Positions 9,164-18,806 of a stretch of 44,327 nucleotides of DNA are shown one piece after another (positions within the stretch are counted from its first letter, which is position 1; every line of letters starts with the position of its first letter). The position numbers and the translations under genes were made by a program. Under the pieces are notes generated by a model that was given only the letters and a program-made list of their open reading frames with translations, was not told where the DNA came from and did not search any database. Source of the DNA: an uncultured Colwellia sp. (GTDB lineage: Bacteria > Pseudomonadota > Gammaproteobacteria > Enterobacterales > Alteromonadaceae); assembly GCA_913062815.1 (NCBI GenBank), contig CAJXWZ010000038.1:1-44327 (forward strand), read 5' to 3'.

Positions 9164-9235
9164 TAAATTAAAACACAGAAAAGTCTATTTTATCAGTTAT
9201 GTTATCAAAATTATATTAACAAAAAAAATTTGCTA

Positions 9236-9670
9236 CTAATGAGCTGCATGCTCCTTACCTGCTTTTAAGTTTGCTCTTAAGTGTTGATCAATGGCATGTA
9301 GGACATCATTTCGACAAATGGTGCCTAATAAATTACCATCATCATCAATGACAGGATAAACCTTGGGTTTGTTCTTGAGCATCAATTGCCCTAGTTCGAT
9401 GACACTATCATAGGGTTTCATCGATAATACATCTTCACGCATCAAATCTTTAACATCCGCAACATGCTCATTGTAATATATGGTTTCAAGCATTTTCGCT
9501 AGCACATCGCTTTCAGATAAAAAACCAATGAGTTTGCCATTCGCATCAATTACTGGCCCACCAATTTGTTTGGTTTTCAAGAATCGTAAAGATGCTTCTT
9601 CTACTGCCATTTCTGCAGTAAAAGTAACGGGGTAGTGGTTCATATACTCTTCTACTTTTAGAGACTCCAT
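9236..9670 (-). CDS. Two-CBS-domain protein
   Basis: A 144-aa protein made almost wholly of two CBS motifs (about 5-65 and 75-135), seen as GGPVIDANGKLIGFLSESDV and VYPVIDDDGNLLGTICRNDV. Paired CBS domains bind adenine nucleotides and act as energy sensors. A stand-alone pair usually regulates another protein, unknown here. Two ATGs are adjacent; the second (9670) sits 7 nt from AAGGA and is preferred. The C-terminus is rich in His, Ala and Lys. It is separated from lysR by 190 bp in which I see no gene. Confidence 0.85.
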   Translation of the reverse strand: MESLKVEEYMNHYPVTFTAEMAVEEASLRFLKTKQIGGPVIDANGKLIGFLSESDVLAKMLETIYYNEHVADVKDLMREDVLSMKPYDSVIELGQLMLKNKPKVYPVIDDDGNLLGTICRNDVLHAIDQHLRANLKAGKEHAAH

Positions 9671-9860
9671 CATTAATCCTTAAGCATTTGTCTAGTAATA
9701 AAAAACAAAAAACGTTTACGCTAATTGTTTAGGTGTTAGCCTTAACCTTAATGTAGATAAATCTTTCGCAAAGCGCCAGTTTTTCATAGGCTTATATCGG
9801 AATAAATTATAACTGTATTTGAAAAGCATTGAGTTGTGTACTCAAAAGCTAGCAAAGACG

Positions 9861-10742
9861 CTATTTAGCAATTTCTTCTTGTAGAAAAGGAATAAATGCT
9901 TCAGATACTTTCGATAAATGCCTATTATCTAGATATAAGGCATTCACCGGAAAGCTTAATGGTGGATCAAAAGAGGCTACTGCCATATTTTCGCCTAAAT
10001 TTCCCATCGCTGTATATTTATCGACAATGCAAACACCTATTTCTTGAGCCACCAACTTTGTTGCAATAAAATAAGTTTGAACTTTGATAAAAGACTTCAA
10101 TGGTACATTATCTTTCATCATACGCGCCCAGAGTAATTCCCCAAGTGGGCCACTATCGCTAATATCGATGAAATCGAAACCTTGCAGCTCTGCAAGAGAA
10201 AGTATTGATGGGCAATGAGTGAAAAAGCTTTTTGGATAAACAACCACTAGTTCAGATTGTGCAAACTCAATTGATTTTACACCAGGAGTTACATTGGGTG
10301 AAAATAGCACGGCAAAATCACATTTATGCTCAAACAAGGCCTGCATTACTGCATCATTATGAAGTGTTTGCACATTGAAATTCACTTTGCGGTGCTGACT
10401 ATGGTATTTAGCAATTGCGTTAGGGATGACATCGAAGCCAAGTGCTGGTGTTAAACCGATACTAATATTACCATAATCAGAATTTTTAATATTTTCCGAG
10501 GTGTTCTTAATGGAGCGCAATTGTTGATATATTTTATCAACTTCATCAAACATCATTTCCGCTTCGTCTGTTGGAATTAAACGTCCTTTTACTCGTTCAA
10601 ATAAATTAAAACCCAATTGCATTTCCGCATGTGCTAAAACTTTACTCACTGAAGGTTGTGAAACATGCAATGCTTTAGATGCATTCGTTATAGAGCCTGT
10701 AGTATAAATCGCGTGAAAAATTTCAATATGCCGTAAGCGCAT
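9861..10742 (-). CDS. LysR-family transcriptional regulator
   Basis: A 293-aa LysR-type regulator. The N-terminal winged helix-turn-helix (about 1-60) reads HIEIFHAIYTTGSITNASK followed by LHVSQPSVSKVLAHAE; the effector-binding domain covers about 90-290. It lies 50 bp downstream of gltS on the same strand and is probably in one operon with gltS and the LysA-like decarboxylase. That suggests it senses glutamate or a related amino acid. The ribosome-binding site AAGAGG is directly upstream. It is the natural candidate to bind the ATAACCTTAGGTTAT elements described at 13.5, 18.7 and 25.7 kb, which match the T-N11-A pattern of LysR sites. The effector is not known. Confidence 0.93.
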   Translation of the reverse strand: MRLRHIEIFHAIYTTGSITNASKALHVSQPSVSKVLAHAEMQLGFNLFERVKGRLIPTDEAEMMFDEVDKIYQQLRSIKNTSENIKNSDYGNISIGLTPALGFDVIPNAIAKYHSQHRKVNFNVQTLHNDAVMQALFEHKCDFAVLFSPNVTPGVKSIEFAQSELVVVYPKSFFTHCPSILSLAELQGFDFIDISDSGPLGELLWARMMKDNVPLKSFIKVQTYFIATKLVAQEIGVCIVDKYTAMGNLGENMAVASFDPPLSFPVNALYLDNRHLSKVSEAFIPFLQEEIAK

Positions 10743-10792
10743 CTATAACCTCTTAAATAATGACAATCGTGTCTATTTTATTCATAGAATAC

Positions 10793-12004
10793 CTAGCCGG
10801 TAACAAATGGCAAACTTAAGTATAGCTGAATCACTAACGCATTGGTGATGTCGATGAAAAATGCACCAACTAAAGGGACAACTAAAAAGGCTTGAGGTGA
10901 AGGACCATAGCGAGCGACTAAAGATTCCATATTGGCAACAGCCGTTGGCGTTGCCCCCAAACCAAAGCCGCAATGCCCTCCAGCAATAATTGCTGCATTG
11001 TACGTTTTTCCCATAATCCTAAAGGTAATAAAATAGGCAAAAAACATTAGCATAATTGTTTGTATTAAAATGATAAAGACCATAGGCCCTGCTAAGCTTG
11101 CTAACTCCCATATTTTAAGCGACATGAGTGCCATTGCCAAAAATATCGATAACGCCATTGTTCCCCATAAATCTATACACGCTCTACTAATATTGTACCT
11201 TTTTGAAAATTCACATAAATTAGTAACAATAACACCGAACAGTAAGGGGATTAAAAAAGCAGGCAAAACGATATCTTTGGCACTTAAATTTTCATAGACC
11301 ATATGACCCAGAACCATACAAATTAAAATGATAAACAAAGTCTCCATCATTTTCTTAGGGGTGACTAAATCATGGTCTTCTGGATTAAATGTAACGGTAT
11401 CGTCTAATTCTTCATGATATTCATCTGCCGACAGTTGATAACGATTAATGAGTCTTCTACTTACTGGTCCGCCAACTAAACCACCAAGCACTAAACCTAA
11501 CGTTGCTGCAGCCATAGCAAGTTCAAAGATATTCGCCGGCATATTATATTCAGCAATAAATAGTTCACTATAGGTTGCGCCATTACCATGGCCTCCAGAT
11601 AAAGTAACTGAACCGCCAATTAGTCCCATTAAAGGATCCATACCTGTTGAAATTGCTAACGAAACCCCTAATGCATTTTGTACTAGCAAAAATAACGTCG
11701 CCACAAATAAAAACAGTACAACTTTAGGGCCACCTTTAAACAATAATGAAAAACTAGCCCCTAAGCCAACTGTAGTAAAAAACACTGTCATTAGCGGGGT
11801 TTTGAGGCTCATTTCAAAGTTTAGATTTATATCAAAAAGTGAATGTGCTACTGCAGCGACTAAAGAAAAAGCAATGCCCCCTACAACGGGCTCAGGGATG
11901 TTGTTTTCTCGTAAAAATTTCACTTTGCTATTACAAAAATAACCAATAAAGAGTATTAGCAAGGCAACAACTATTGTTTCAATTAAATTTATTTCAATGT
12001 TCAT
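10793..12004 (-). CDS. gltS: Sodium/glutamate symporter GltS
   Basis: A 403-aa polytopic membrane protein, almost the same length as E. coli GltS. Two glycine-rich re-entrant loops typical of the ESS family are visible in inverted halves: GGSVTLSGGHGNGATYSEL and GGHCGFGLGATPTAVANME. About ten hydrophobic helices are apparent, with a charged cytoplasmic loop in the middle (DEYHEELDDTVTFNPEDHD). GltS imports glutamate with Na+, and the E. coli protein accepts D-glutamate as well as L-glutamate. It lies between a LysA-like decarboxylase (76-bp gap) and lysR (50-bp gap), and close to a glutamate dehydrogenase. Confidence 0.94.
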   Translation of the reverse strand: MNIEINLIETIVVALLILFIGYFCNSKVKFLRENNIPEPVVGGIAFSLVAAVAHSLFDINLNFEMSLKTPLMTVFFTTVGLGASFSLLFKGGPKVVLFLFVATLFLLVQNALGVSLAISTGMDPLMGLIGGSVTLSGGHGNGATYSELFIAEYNMPANIFELAMAAATLGLVLGGLVGGPVSRRLINRYQLSADEYHEELDDTVTFNPEDHDLVTPKKMMETLFIILICMVLGHMVYENLSAKDIVLPAFLIPLLFGVIVTNLCEFSKRYNISRACIDLWGTMALSIFLAMALMSLKIWELASLAGPMVFIILIQTIMLMFFAYFITFRIMGKTYNAAIIAGGHCGFGLGATPTAVANMESLVARYGPSPQAFLVVPLVGAFFIDITNALVIQLYLSLPFVTG

Positions 12005-12080
12005 ACATCAACTCGGCTTAATGCTTTAATATAAAGTGCTTTTGATTAAATATTCTGGTTTGAAGCTGTATTCAAAATAT

Positions 12081-13358
12081 TTACATTTTACTTAAAACAT
12101 CTTCTATAGAGTCTGCTTTTCTGATGCATTTAATATTCAAGTTTTGATTCTCACCCGAGACTGCAAAAACGCCAACACGAGGCAAGCTGTTATAGTCAAA
12201 GTGATTACTAAAATAATACCCGCCGGTATCATGAACCATGACATAGTCGTCTATCGCCAATTTGGGTAAAAGCTGATTAACACAAACTAAATCACCTGCG
12301 AAACAACATGGTCCCGCAACATCTGTCATAACAGGCTCTGCGACTTGTGCTGTTTTTTCTTTACCTAAAGGTGTAAACCCAGTAATTCTTAGTGGCCATG
12401 CCTTGGGCAAAAAAGCGGTGCGAGTTAAGATTTGAGCGCCTGCATGAGTAATGGCGATGTGCCTATCACCTGCAGTTTTAGTGTATTCAACCCGTGTAAC
12501 TATTACGCCATTTTTTGCAACAATAGCCCTTCCGAACTCTGTTTTAACTTGATACTTATTAGTAAACAATATGGGCGCGTGTTCATTTAATAACTCAGCA
12601 TATTCTGTAAATGTCGGATTGACTTCTTCACTTGCGAAATTAACCGGTAAACCTCCGCCAATATCTAAGCGAACCACTTGCTGACCCGCTATATTGTCAT
12701 TTATTTCTTCAGCAAGTTCAGTCAGTGCGCTAACCCCTTTAGCCATTAAGGTAAGTTCACACCCTTGTGAACCAGTATGCGTATGAATACTAGTAAGCCA
12801 AGGCCTTGCTTTATAAATATCGATTAAAGTTTGTCTATTATTATTATCTGCTAACGCATAGCCAAATTTAGATGTTGCTGTGGCTGTGCTAGTTGAACTA
12901 ATGACGCCGCTACCAATTTGCGGATTAACCCTAAAACCAATGACTGATTTAGTCTGTGGATATTCCAACATTAATTTATCTAATCGTTCAAGCTCCTGAA
13001 TATTATCAATATTAATTGAAATATCTTTTGCTAAGCATTGACGAAGATCTGATATCGTTTTTGCTGGTGAATCAAAAATAATATGCTCAGTATTAAAACC
13101 TGCTTCTAAAGCAATAAGTAACTCACCTGGGCTCGCCACTTCTGCGCCCATACCATTGTCTTTTATTGATGCTAATACACTTAATAGTGCATTAGCTTTT
13201 ACGGCAAATGTATGAAAGAAGTTTTGAGGAAAAGCCTGCTGAACAGCTAAAATTGTCTTTTTTAAACTGTCTAAATCCATGATACCTATGGCGGTAAGAT
13301 CATTGTTGATAATATTAGCTTCAATCGCGCTTTGAATGATTTGTTGTTTTCTGTTCAT
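12081..13358 (-). CDS. LysA-like fold-III PLP decarboxylase, substrate uncertain
   Basis: A 425-aa member of the alanine-racemase/ornithine-diaminopimelate decarboxylase fold. Visible are the PLP lysine in FAVKAN (Lys54), HTGSQG (194-199), the phosphate-binding DIGGGLP (232-238), EFGRAIVAKNG and a C-terminal DTGGYYF. The catalytic block is GPCCFAGD, with Cys352 and Asp356. In diaminopimelate decarboxylases this reads GPxCESGD, and the Glu after Cys helps to bind the far end of diaminopimelate. Here it is Phe353, so lysine biosynthesis is unlikely. Position with gltS, divergent from gdh, suggests a glutamate-related or D-amino-acid substrate, as LysA itself acts on a D-centre. Carboxynorspermidine or ornithine-type activity remains possible. 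Confidence 0.8.
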   Translation of the reverse strand: MNRKQQIIQSAIEANIINNDLTAIGIMDLDSLKKTILAVQQAFPQNFFHTFAVKANALLSVLASIKDNGMGAEVASPGELLIALEAGFNTEHIIFDSPAKTISDLRQCLAKDISINIDNIQELERLDKLMLEYPQTKSVIGFRVNPQIGSGVISSTSTATATSKFGYALADNNNRQTLIDIYKARPWLTSIHTHTGSQGCELTLMAKGVSALTELAEEINDNIAGQQVVRLDIGGGLPVNFASEEVNPTFTEYAELLNEHAPILFTNKYQVKTEFGRAIVAKNGVIVTRVEYTKTAGDRHIAITHAGAQILTRTAFLPKAWPLRITGFTPLGKEKTAQVAEPVMTDVAGPCCFAGDLVCVNQLLPKLAIDDYVMVHDTGGYYFSNHFDYNSLPRVGVFAVSGENQNLNIKCIRKADSIEDVLSKM

Positions 13359-13738
13359 AAGATTATTTAACTTAGTGATTATCGTAAATCACAGTTAAGT
13401 TAGGAAATATATAGCTAACTTATCTGCATTGTCAGATAGCCCTAAACTTTGCTTAACACAAGTTTATACGGCGTTAATAGATACAGTAACGATAATGTAA
13501 TGCTTCAAAAACCAACAATATTTAATATTGAGCCTAGCATAACCTTAGGTTATACCTTTTTTATAAGCCCACTAAAACCAAGCTTCTTAGGCTCCAGCCA
13601 CAATCTAGGGTTATAGCTTAAGCAACAAATGGAATTGGTATCTGAACCAATTGCTTACTAGTCTTGACTTAAAGAAACAGCCATCAAGACGAAAGCTAAT
13701 TAGCACGTTTTATAATTCTATTTTTAAAGGCATTTATT
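13359..13738. promoter_or_regulatory. Divergent control region, decarboxylase / NAD-GDH
   Basis: This 380-bp gap separates divergent operons and holds no plausible gene. It contains the perfect palindrome ATAACCTTAGGTTAT (13539-13553), a related half-site GGGTTATAGCTTAAGC (13607-13622) and a 7-bp inverted repeat AATTGGT/ACCAATT (13634-13640 with 13647-13653). AAAGG at 13726-13730 is the ribosome-binding site for gdh. Confidence 0.6.
13539..13553. promoter_or_regulatory. Palindromic operator candidate ATAACCTTAGGTTAT
   Basis: Two 7-bp arms around a central T form a perfect dyad that fits T-N11-A, the usual core of LysR-type binding sites. It is the best copy of an element that also appears, less perfectly, at 18669-18687 and 25742-25757. 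It lies 186 bp from the gdh start. Confidence 0.5.
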
Positions 13739-16700
13739 GTGACTTCTGATACCGCTTTACAATTAACTCATTACATAAAGAACAATTATCGTGAATCGAA
13801 TCTCGACGTTTTTTCAAACTTTTCACAAGCATTACTCAGTTCAACAGTTGACGATGGCTTAACTCAATTGTCTATTGCACAAAAATTCAATTTAGCGACT
13901 TCTGTTTGGCAAGCATTTGTCGACAGAAGTGAAAGTGACACGGTGATTTTTGAGAATAAAATGACAGAAGAAAATCAATACGAGACAACGGTCATTTATA
14001 TCATCACTGAAAATAGACCCTTTATAATTAACTCGTTAATAGAGCTATTTTTTAGAGAGAATTTAGGGATAAAAACGAACTTACATACTGTTGTTGAGCC
14101 AACCTCACTAAGCAATATTCAACAACTAAAAAGTAAAGAAAACCAAGAGCAGTCTGTTATATATATAGCGTTAAACAAGAGACTAGAAGACTCTTGTTGT
14201 CGATATTTACAGAGGGAAATATTTGCACTATTAGCAGAAATATCAGCAATCACATCTGATTGGTCAATGATGATAAATCAAGCGAAAAACTGTAGCACAC
14301 AAAGAGAGGGAAGCCGCTCAGATGATAGTAAGCAAAAAGATACTCAACTTTTCCTCGATTGGCTTTGCCAAGATAACTTCACCTTCTTTGGCTATCAATC
14401 AATTAATTTATCAGAACAAGAACTGGCTCAAGATGATTTAGGCATATTAAAGACAGATGCAGAAAACCTTAAGTATGAAAAAAAGAGCATAACTACTAGT
14501 AAAAGCGACTTAGAAGCGTTTATTCATGATGATTTAACCTTATTAGTGTCGAAATCCAACATACGTTCTAAGGTTCATCGAAGTGACTATTTTGATTTAA
14601 TTACCGCTAAGCAGTTTACTAAAAGTGGAGAATTAAGTGTTGTTCATCGGTTTATCGGACTCTTCACCCAAAGATCCCATAAGATAAGCCCGACAAAAAT
14701 CCCTTACTTGAATAGTAAAATTGAAGCGGTTTTGCATCTAGCAGGGTTTAAGTCAATGAGTCATGATTATAAAAGGTTTAGAAACTTGATTGAAAGCCTT
14801 CCTCAAAGAGAGCTTTTTGAAAGCGACATCAACAGTTTATATGCCATGACGAAAAAACTATACAAGCTTAGAAACCAAGACGAATGCGCAACGTTTATAA
14901 GAGAAAATAACTATAATAACCAAGTCTCTGTCTTGTTATTTATTACTAAAGACTCGTTCTGTACCGATCTTGGTGATGTTATTGCAGCGCAGTTGTGTCG
15001 TAGTTACCAGGGAAAAATTTTATCCCGACATGCGACTCTTAACGATAATAGCATGGCACAATGGCACTTTATCGTTGAAAAAAACTCCTGTAATAATCAA
15101 TCAATTAGAGCTGAGGAGGTCATCGAAAAAATAAAGAACATCACCACTAGTTGGCAGCAAATACTTAACACGCTAATTTGCCAGCATTGGGACGAAAAGC
15201 AAAGCAGTAAAATCATGAAGAAATACCATCAAAGTTTCTCCAAAGGATATCGAGAAAGATTCACTGCAGAGGAAGCTATTTACGATATAGAACAATTCGA
15301 AAAGTTACCCTCTCATCATCGATATCAATTTAAGATAAACTCCTCACAACAAGATGCACATAATGTCGTCCGTTTAAACATCTACTCTCCCTACCAAAGT
15401 ATTGCCTTAAGTGATTCTATACCTATTTTAGAAAACTTAGGTTTTCGGCCACTAGATGAATTTAGTTATCGACTTTTAGCCAATGAAGCGACAAAAAGTA
15501 ATAATGACCTTTATACCTATACCCTTGAGTGTCCTACCCATAACGCTGATATTCAACGTTCAACAATGAAGAATATTGAAGACGGGCTATCGCAAATTTG
15601 GCATAACACCATAGAGAATGATGGCTACAATAAATTGCTTTTATGCGCACAGTTATCCATTAGGCAAATAGTCATCATCAGAGCTTACGGTAAATATCTT
15701 CGCCAATTAAACATTGGTTATTCGGAAAAGTACTTTCAACAAGCGTTGTTATCATATCCTGATATTGCTCGACAGTTAGTATCGTTATTTGAGTGCTTAT
15801 TTCAATTAGGTGAACAGTCTGTTGCACAAAGAAAAAAACAAGCCGATAAAATAAAATCTGTACTGGATGAACAATTAAATGCCGTAATAAAAATTGACCA
15901 TGACAGAATAATTCGAAACTTTATTGCTGCTATTTCAGCAACCTTAAGAACCAATTTTTATCAAATCTCTAATAAGGGTGTAAAAGATTACTGTGCTTTT
16001 AAAATTCGAAGTGCTGATATCGACGATGCCCCACTACCCCGTCCATATGTCGAAACGTTTGTCTACTCAACTCGTGTTGAAGGCGTTCATTTAAGGTTTT
16101 CTCCCGTTTCTAGAGGAGGCTTGCGTTGGTCTGATCGTCCTGAGGACTTCCGTACAGAAATATTAGGGTTAGTGAAAGCACAGCAAATTAAAAACGTTGT
16201 AATTGTTCCTCAAGGAGCCAAAGGTGGTTTTGTCGCAAAGCAATTAACAAGTGATGCGTCACGTGAGCAAATGAATAAAGAAGCCATCGCTTGTTATAAA
16301 ATATTTATTTCGGCGTTATTAGATATTACCGACAATAATGGCCCAAAAGGTATTATTAAACCTTCGCAAGTTATCTGCTTTGATGGTGACGATAGTTACT
16401 TAGTGGTTGCTGCCGATAAAGGCACGGCGACCTTTTCTGATATCGCCAATGAATTGTCTAAGCAATATCAGTTTTGGTTAGGTGATGCTTTTGCCTCAGG
16501 TGGTAGTGTTGGTTACGACCATAAAAAAATGGGCATAACGGCAAAAGGGGCTTGGATTTCTGTGCAAAGGCATTTTTTCGAGTTAGAGCATGATGTGCAA
16601 AAGGATGAAACCTCAGTCATTGGTATTGGAGACATGTCTGGTGATGTCTTTGGTAACGGGTTACTATCTTCTAAATCACTCAAATTAGTCGCCGCCTTTG

Positions 16701-18502
16701 ACCATAGAGATATCTTTTTAGATCCCTGCCCTGATGCGACATCTAGCTATTTTGAACGTAAAAGGTTATTTCACTTACCTCGTTCTTCATGGAAAAACTA
16801 TGATGGAAAACTCATTTCAACAGGCGGAGGCGTATTTAGCCGCGATTTAAAAAAAATACCACTATCAAAACAAGTCAAAGAAATACTCAATATTGAAAAT
16901 GACATCGATTACCTCTCTCCAGATGAGTTGATTCGTCATATTTTGACTGCCAAGGTTGATTTACTTTGGTTCGCAGGCATAGGGACTTATGTAAAAGCAA
17001 ATAACGAAATCAATACTGATGTTGGCGATAAAGCAAATGACCTGCTGCGCGTGAACGCCAAAGAGCTACAATGTAAAGTGATTGGTGAAGGTGGCAATCT
17101 GGGCTGTACACAATTAGCTAGAATTGAGTTTGCTAAGTCTGGTGGCAGAATAAATACCGATGCAGTTGATAATTCAGCCGGAGTAAACTGCTCAGACAAT
17201 GAAGTTAATATAAAAATATTGCTCAATCAGTTATGTCTTGATGGTAATTTAAGTCAATCAAATCGTGATAATTTACTGGAACAAATGACTAATGAAGTGA
17301 GTGAGATGGTACTACAAAACAACCGTTTTCAAGTGCAAGCATTGAGTATTGATGAAGCGAATAGTTTTACCCATTATGAAAGTTTCACCCGTTTAACACA
17401 GTATCTTGTCAATAATGTGCAACTGAACCGAGAGCTTGAATACTTACCTGACGATGACGAAGTGAAAAGTAGATCGTTAAGCAATCAAGGATTAACGCGC
17501 CCAGAATTAGCGGTACTGATGGCCTATTCAAAGATGGATGTTAATAATGCATTGCTCGAACAAAGCTATTTGATAGACGACCAATACTTTAGTAAATATT
17601 TATTAGCAGCGTTTCCCAAGGCATTAGTTGAGAAGTACCCTGACAACATTCTTGCTCACCCGTTAGCCAAACAAATAATTGCCACATCTGTCTCAAATGA
17701 AATATTCAATCGCGGTGGAATTCATGCCGTACGAGAACAGACAGGTGCTTCAATTGTTGAAATTGTAAAAGCATTCATTGTGACCAAAGAAATATTCAAG
17801 TTGGATGATATTTGGCTTGAGATAGAAGCTTTAAAAACCAATGTATCCGCTCAAAATCAAATTCAAATGATGATAGAAGTGCAGCGATTTTATCGATTAA
17901 TGGCCATTTGGTTCATAAATAATTCAAGATCAGGTGACGACATAAGCACAATTATTAAACAATTCTCAGTCAAATTAGTAGCACTTCAGCAAGTTGAAAG
18001 TACTGAGATTGAATTACCCTTTATGCCCGTGAGCGACGCTTTATATCAATTATCAGCTGAGTCTGGTGGACAACAAATTGTGAGTAACATTCACCGGTTA
18101 AAGGTCACCAGTATTGCTTTTTGCGATATTATTAAAACCTCTGCTGAGTTATCGTTAACCGTAGAGCAAGTATTATCCTGCTATTGTAAAGTTTCAGCGC
18201 TTATTGGCCTGCCTTGGTTAATCAAACAAACAGAAAAAATAAAAAGTAAGGACCATTGGGCTCGATTAGCGTTATTTTCTCAGTTGCTTGACATGCTTGA
18301 ATTGCGAGAAAAGTTAGTGGTTAAAATCATCAGAAAATATCATGAACACTCTCCTTTAGAAGCGGTAACTATCTGGGAAACAGATAAAAAACATGAGCTG
18401 AATCGTGTAGAGCGAATAATCGATGATTTAAAAGCCTCCGGTATGATTGACGGTAATAAATTATACTTCGTAAATCGCCAATACCGCAGTTTATTAAACT
18501 AG
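13739..18502 (+). CDS. gdhB: NAD-specific glutamate dehydrogenase, large (180-kDa) type
   Basis: The 1587-aa product matches the large bacterial NAD-GDH class (about 1600 aa), which oxidises glutamate to 2-oxoglutarate and ammonia in the cytoplasm. It has a long N-terminal regulatory region with ACT-like parts (about 1-700). The catalytic core holds GGLRWSDRPEDFRTEIL and the lysine-bearing PQGAKGGFVAK (about 790-831), followed by GIGDMSGDVFGNG and IGEGGNLGCTQLARIE. A C-terminal helical domain follows. The start is GTG with AAAGG 8 bp upstream. It is divergent from the LysA-like decarboxylase/gltS/lysR set, which fits glutamate catabolism. It carries a strong terminator of its own. Confidence 0.96.
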   Translation: MTSDTALQLTHYIKNNYRESNLDVFSNFSQALLSSTVDDGLTQLSIAQKFNLATSVWQAFVDRSESDTVIFENKMTEENQYETTVIYIITENRPFIINSLIELFFRENLGIKTNLHTVVEPTSLSNIQQLKSKENQEQSVIYIALNKRLEDSCCRYLQREIFALLAEISAITSDWSMMINQAKNCSTQREGSRSDDSKQKDTQLFLDWLCQDNFTFFGYQSINLSEQELAQDDLGILKTDAENLKYEKKSITTSKSDLEAFIHDDLTLLVSKSNIRSKVHRSDYFDLITAKQFTKSGELSVVHRFIGLFTQRSHKISPTKIPYLNSKIEAVLHLAGFKSMSHDYKRFRNLIESLPQRELFESDINSLYAMTKKLYKLRNQDECATFIRENNYNNQVSVLLFITKDSFCTDLGDVIAAQLCRSYQGKILSRHATLNDNSMAQWHFIVEKNSCNNQSIRAEEVIEKIKNITTSWQQILNTLICQHWDEKQSSKIMKKYHQSFSKGYRERFTAEEAIYDIEQFEKLPSHHRYQFKINSSQQDAHNVVRLNIYSPYQSIALSDSIPILENLGFRPLDEFSYRLLANEATKSNNDLYTYTLECPTHNADIQRSTMKNIEDGLSQIWHNTIENDGYNKLLLCAQLSIRQIVIIRAYGKYLRQLNIGYSEKYFQQALLSYPDIARQLVSLFECLFQLGEQSVAQRKKQADKIKSVLDEQLNAVIKIDHDRIIRNFIAAISATLRTNFYQISNKGVKDYCAFKIRSADIDDAPLPRPYVETFVYSTRVEGVHLRFSPVSRGGLRWSDRPEDFRTEILGLVKAQQIKNVVIVPQGAKGGFVAKQLTSDASREQMNKEAIACYKIFISALLDITDNNGPKGIIKPSQVICFDGDDSYLVVAADKGTATFSDIANELSKQYQFWLGDAFASGGSVGYDHKKMGITAKGAWISVQRHFFELEHDVQKDETSVIGIGDMSGDVFGNGLLSSKSLKLVAAFDHRDIFLDPCPDATSSYFERKRLFHLPRSSWKNYDGKLISTGGGVFSRDLKKIPLSKQVKEILNIENDIDYLSPDELIRHILTAKVDLLWFAGIGTYVKANNEINTDVGDKANDLLRVNAKELQCKVIGEGGNLGCTQLARIEFAKSGGRINTDAVDNSAGVNCSDNEVNIKILLNQLCLDGNLSQSNRDNLLEQMTNEVSEMVLQNNRFQVQALSIDEANSFTHYESFTRLTQYLVNNVQLNRELEYLPDDDEVKSRSLSNQGLTRPELAVLMAYSKMDVNNALLEQSYLIDDQYFSKYLLAAFPKALVEKYPDNILAHPLAKQIIATSVSNEIFNRGGIHAVREQTGASIVEIVKAFIVTKEIFKLDDIWLEIEALKTNVSAQNQIQMMIEVQRFYRLMAIWFINNSRSGDDISTIIKQFSVKLVALQQVESTEIELPFMPVSDALYQLSAESGGQQIVSNIHRLKVTSIAFCDIIKTSAELSLTVEQVLSCYCKVSALIGLPWLIKQTEKIKSKDHWARLALFSQLLDMLELREKLVVKIIRKYHEHSPLEAVTIWETDKKHELNRVERIIDDLKASGMIDGNKLYFVNRQYRSLLN

Positions 18503-18518
18503 TTTCTTACCACTCCCT

Positions 18519-18558
18519 ATAAATATGCAGCAATGTTTAATCATTGCTGCATATTTAT
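18519..18558 (+). terminator. Terminator hairpin after gdh
   Basis: A perfect 17-bp stem ATAAATATGCAGCAATG/CATTGCTGCATATTTAT closes the loop TTTAAT, starting 16 bp after the gdh stop. The trailing sequence CTTTGTG is only weakly T-rich. The rest of the gap to 18806 holds the regulatory elements listed next and no gene. Confidence 0.75.
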
Positions 18559-18668
18559 CTTTGTGAATTCTCACCGCTTCTTTCTCTATTTTTTTATCGT
18601 TGACTTAATCAATCTAACGGCCCACACGCCGATGCTTAAAGCTACATTGCATAATGCGCTCACAGCAC

Positions 18669-18687
18669 CTATAACTTAAGGTTATAG
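18669..18687. promoter_or_regulatory. Operator candidate upstream of the TonB-receptor operon, site 1
   Basis: CTATAACTTAAGGTTATAG is nearly palindromic and keeps the ATAAC...GGTTAT arms of the 13539 element with one extra central base. It lies about 120 bp before the receptor start. Confidence 0.45.
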
Positions 18688-18708
18688 TCAGCAAATAAAT
18701 AGTCAATT

Positions 18709-18723
18709 GTACATTTAGGTTAT
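18709..18723. promoter_or_regulatory. Operator candidate upstream of the TonB-receptor operon, site 2
   Basis: GTACATTTAGGTTAT keeps the right half TTAGGTTAT exactly and the T-N11-A spacing, while the left arm is degenerate. It lies 40 bp downstream of site 1, a spacing similar to paired LysR sites. Confidence 0.3.
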
Positions 18724-18806
18724 TCAGTTCATCGTTAGTAACAGAACTTAAACAGGTGAAAATACACCTGACATAAAACAGCAGAGAAACGACAAAGGTG
18801 AACAAA

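Noticed and set aside
9700..9860. Small gene or CRISPR-like repeats between the CBS and lysR genes
   Set aside because: No frame with a ribosome site and no regular direct repeats were seen; no CRISPR array is present anywhere in the window.
10743..10761. ATAACCT half-site directly upstream of lysR, as an autoregulatory operator
   Set aside because: On the coding strand it reads AAGAGGTTATAG just before the ATG, so it is largely explained as the ribosome-binding site; the second arm is poor.
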